Position numbers and translations under genes: made by a program. 32,264 bases of DNA, taken from Falsiruegeria mediterranea M17 (GTDB taxonomy: Bacteria > Pseudomonadota > Alphaproteobacteria > Rhodobacterales > Rhodobacteraceae). Below are positions 31,969 through 32,264 of the stretch, in pieces. The notes beneath the pieces are model-generated. The model did not search any database. It was not told the origin of the DNA and was given only the letters and a program-made list of their open reading frames with translations. Within the stretch, counting starts at the first letter, position 1. Every line of letters begins with the position of its first letter. The stretch lies in contig NZ_ONZG01000023.1 in assembly GCF_900302455.1 (NCBI RefSeq), positions 1 to 32,264 on the forward strand, in the 5' to 3' direction.

Positions 31969-32264
31969 GGATGGGTCTACATTTAAGAACCATATACTCA
32001 GCGGACCGTCTGCGATATCTTGTAATTCTGTCAGCGGGTTGTGGGACTGCTTTGGCTTTGTATCGCGCGCGGCCTGGGAAGTATCGCATGGTTTCAGAAG
32101 AACCCGCGCTTTAGCGCGCGGGCAACGTTTCCCGGCAGACTGAACCGAGGTTCAACGGGCCGATGGCCCGCTCACCCCGATCCAGACATCATTCTTTTTG
32201 TTTGGTCCGCCCAACATCCCTGACCGTGGCGGTCAACCTTGGGCCATCCCCAAAATAAGCCACC
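31969..32264. other. non-coding stretch at the right edge
   Basis: Nothing coding is supported in the last 296 bases; short frames have no ribosome binding site. The right half is filled with the cluster of inverted repeats listed next. The sequence up to the window edge should contain the start of whatever lies to the right. Confidence 0.4.
32103..32253. repeat. cluster of five short inverted repeats
   Basis: Five successive inverted repeats: CCCGCGC/GCGCGGG (32103-32122, 6-nt loop), TGAACC/GGTTCA (32141-32154, 2-nt loop), CGGGCC/GGCCCG (32156-32170), TGACCG/CGGTCA (32221-32235) and TTGGG/CCCAA (32239-32253). Each has perfect arms. They could form a structured RNA, a protein-binding or transfer region, or be terminators facing a neighbour beyond the edge. 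Confidence 0.55.

Noticed and set aside
5389-32264. Integrase gene belonging to the tRNA-Cys integration event
   Set aside because: No tyrosine or serine recombinase signature was found in the window; it is expected beyond the right edge, next to the intact tRNA.
1-32264. CRISPR array
   Set aside because: No regularly spaced direct repeats of 23-45 bp with unique spacers were seen.

Overview
The window looks like a piece of an alphaproteobacterial (Rhodobacterales / Roseobacter-type) chromosome. This rests on protein style, codon use, a transposase tail typical of that group and a tRNA-Cys-type att fragment; it is an inference without database searches. Two parts can be separated.

Positions 1-5340 are ordinary host sequence: the 3' end of an IS transposase, a secreted PafA-like alkaline phosphatase, and a membrane-bound hybrid sensor histidine kinase. 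At 5341-5388 lies the 3' 48 nt of a tRNA-Cys(GCA) gene on the minus strand, with the 5' half missing and unrelated sequence in its place. This is the signature of an integrative element that entered a tRNA-Cys gene, with the displaced 3' copy marking one att site. From the orientation, the element lies to the right and the intact tRNA and probable integrase lie beyond the right edge.

The cargo from 5389 onward begins with a winged-helix replication-initiator-like gene carrying iteron-like repeats in its own linker (lambda O style). It is followed by two different hipBA toxin-antitoxin modules, each with palindromic operators, flanking a DUF6880-type gene on the opposite strand. A 65-aa gene with a strong hairpin behind it closes this part.

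From 31944 back to about 12413, everything is on the minus strand and looks like a defence island. A CapW/BrxR-like wHTH-WYL regulator is followed with almost no spacing by a 1764-aa DEAD/DEAH helicase with DUF1998, a RapA/SNF2 helicase of the DrmD type, a 1460-aa Eco57I-type N6-adenine methylase, an 81-aa RAMA-like protein and an HNH endonuclease. After 75 bp comes a DUF262-HNH-AlbA_2 (Schlafen-type) fusion, and further on a UvrD-like SF1 helicase. The first part matches the parts list of class 1 DISARM (SNF2 helicase, adenine methylase, DUF1998 helicase), but drmA and drmB appear as one polypeptide, no phospholipase-D gene (drmC) is visible, and two candidate nucleases are attached instead. 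This is the most likely candidate for an under-described system in the window.

The last 160 bases hold five consecutive short inverted repeats and no gene. No CRISPR array, rRNA, complete tRNA or integrase is visible.
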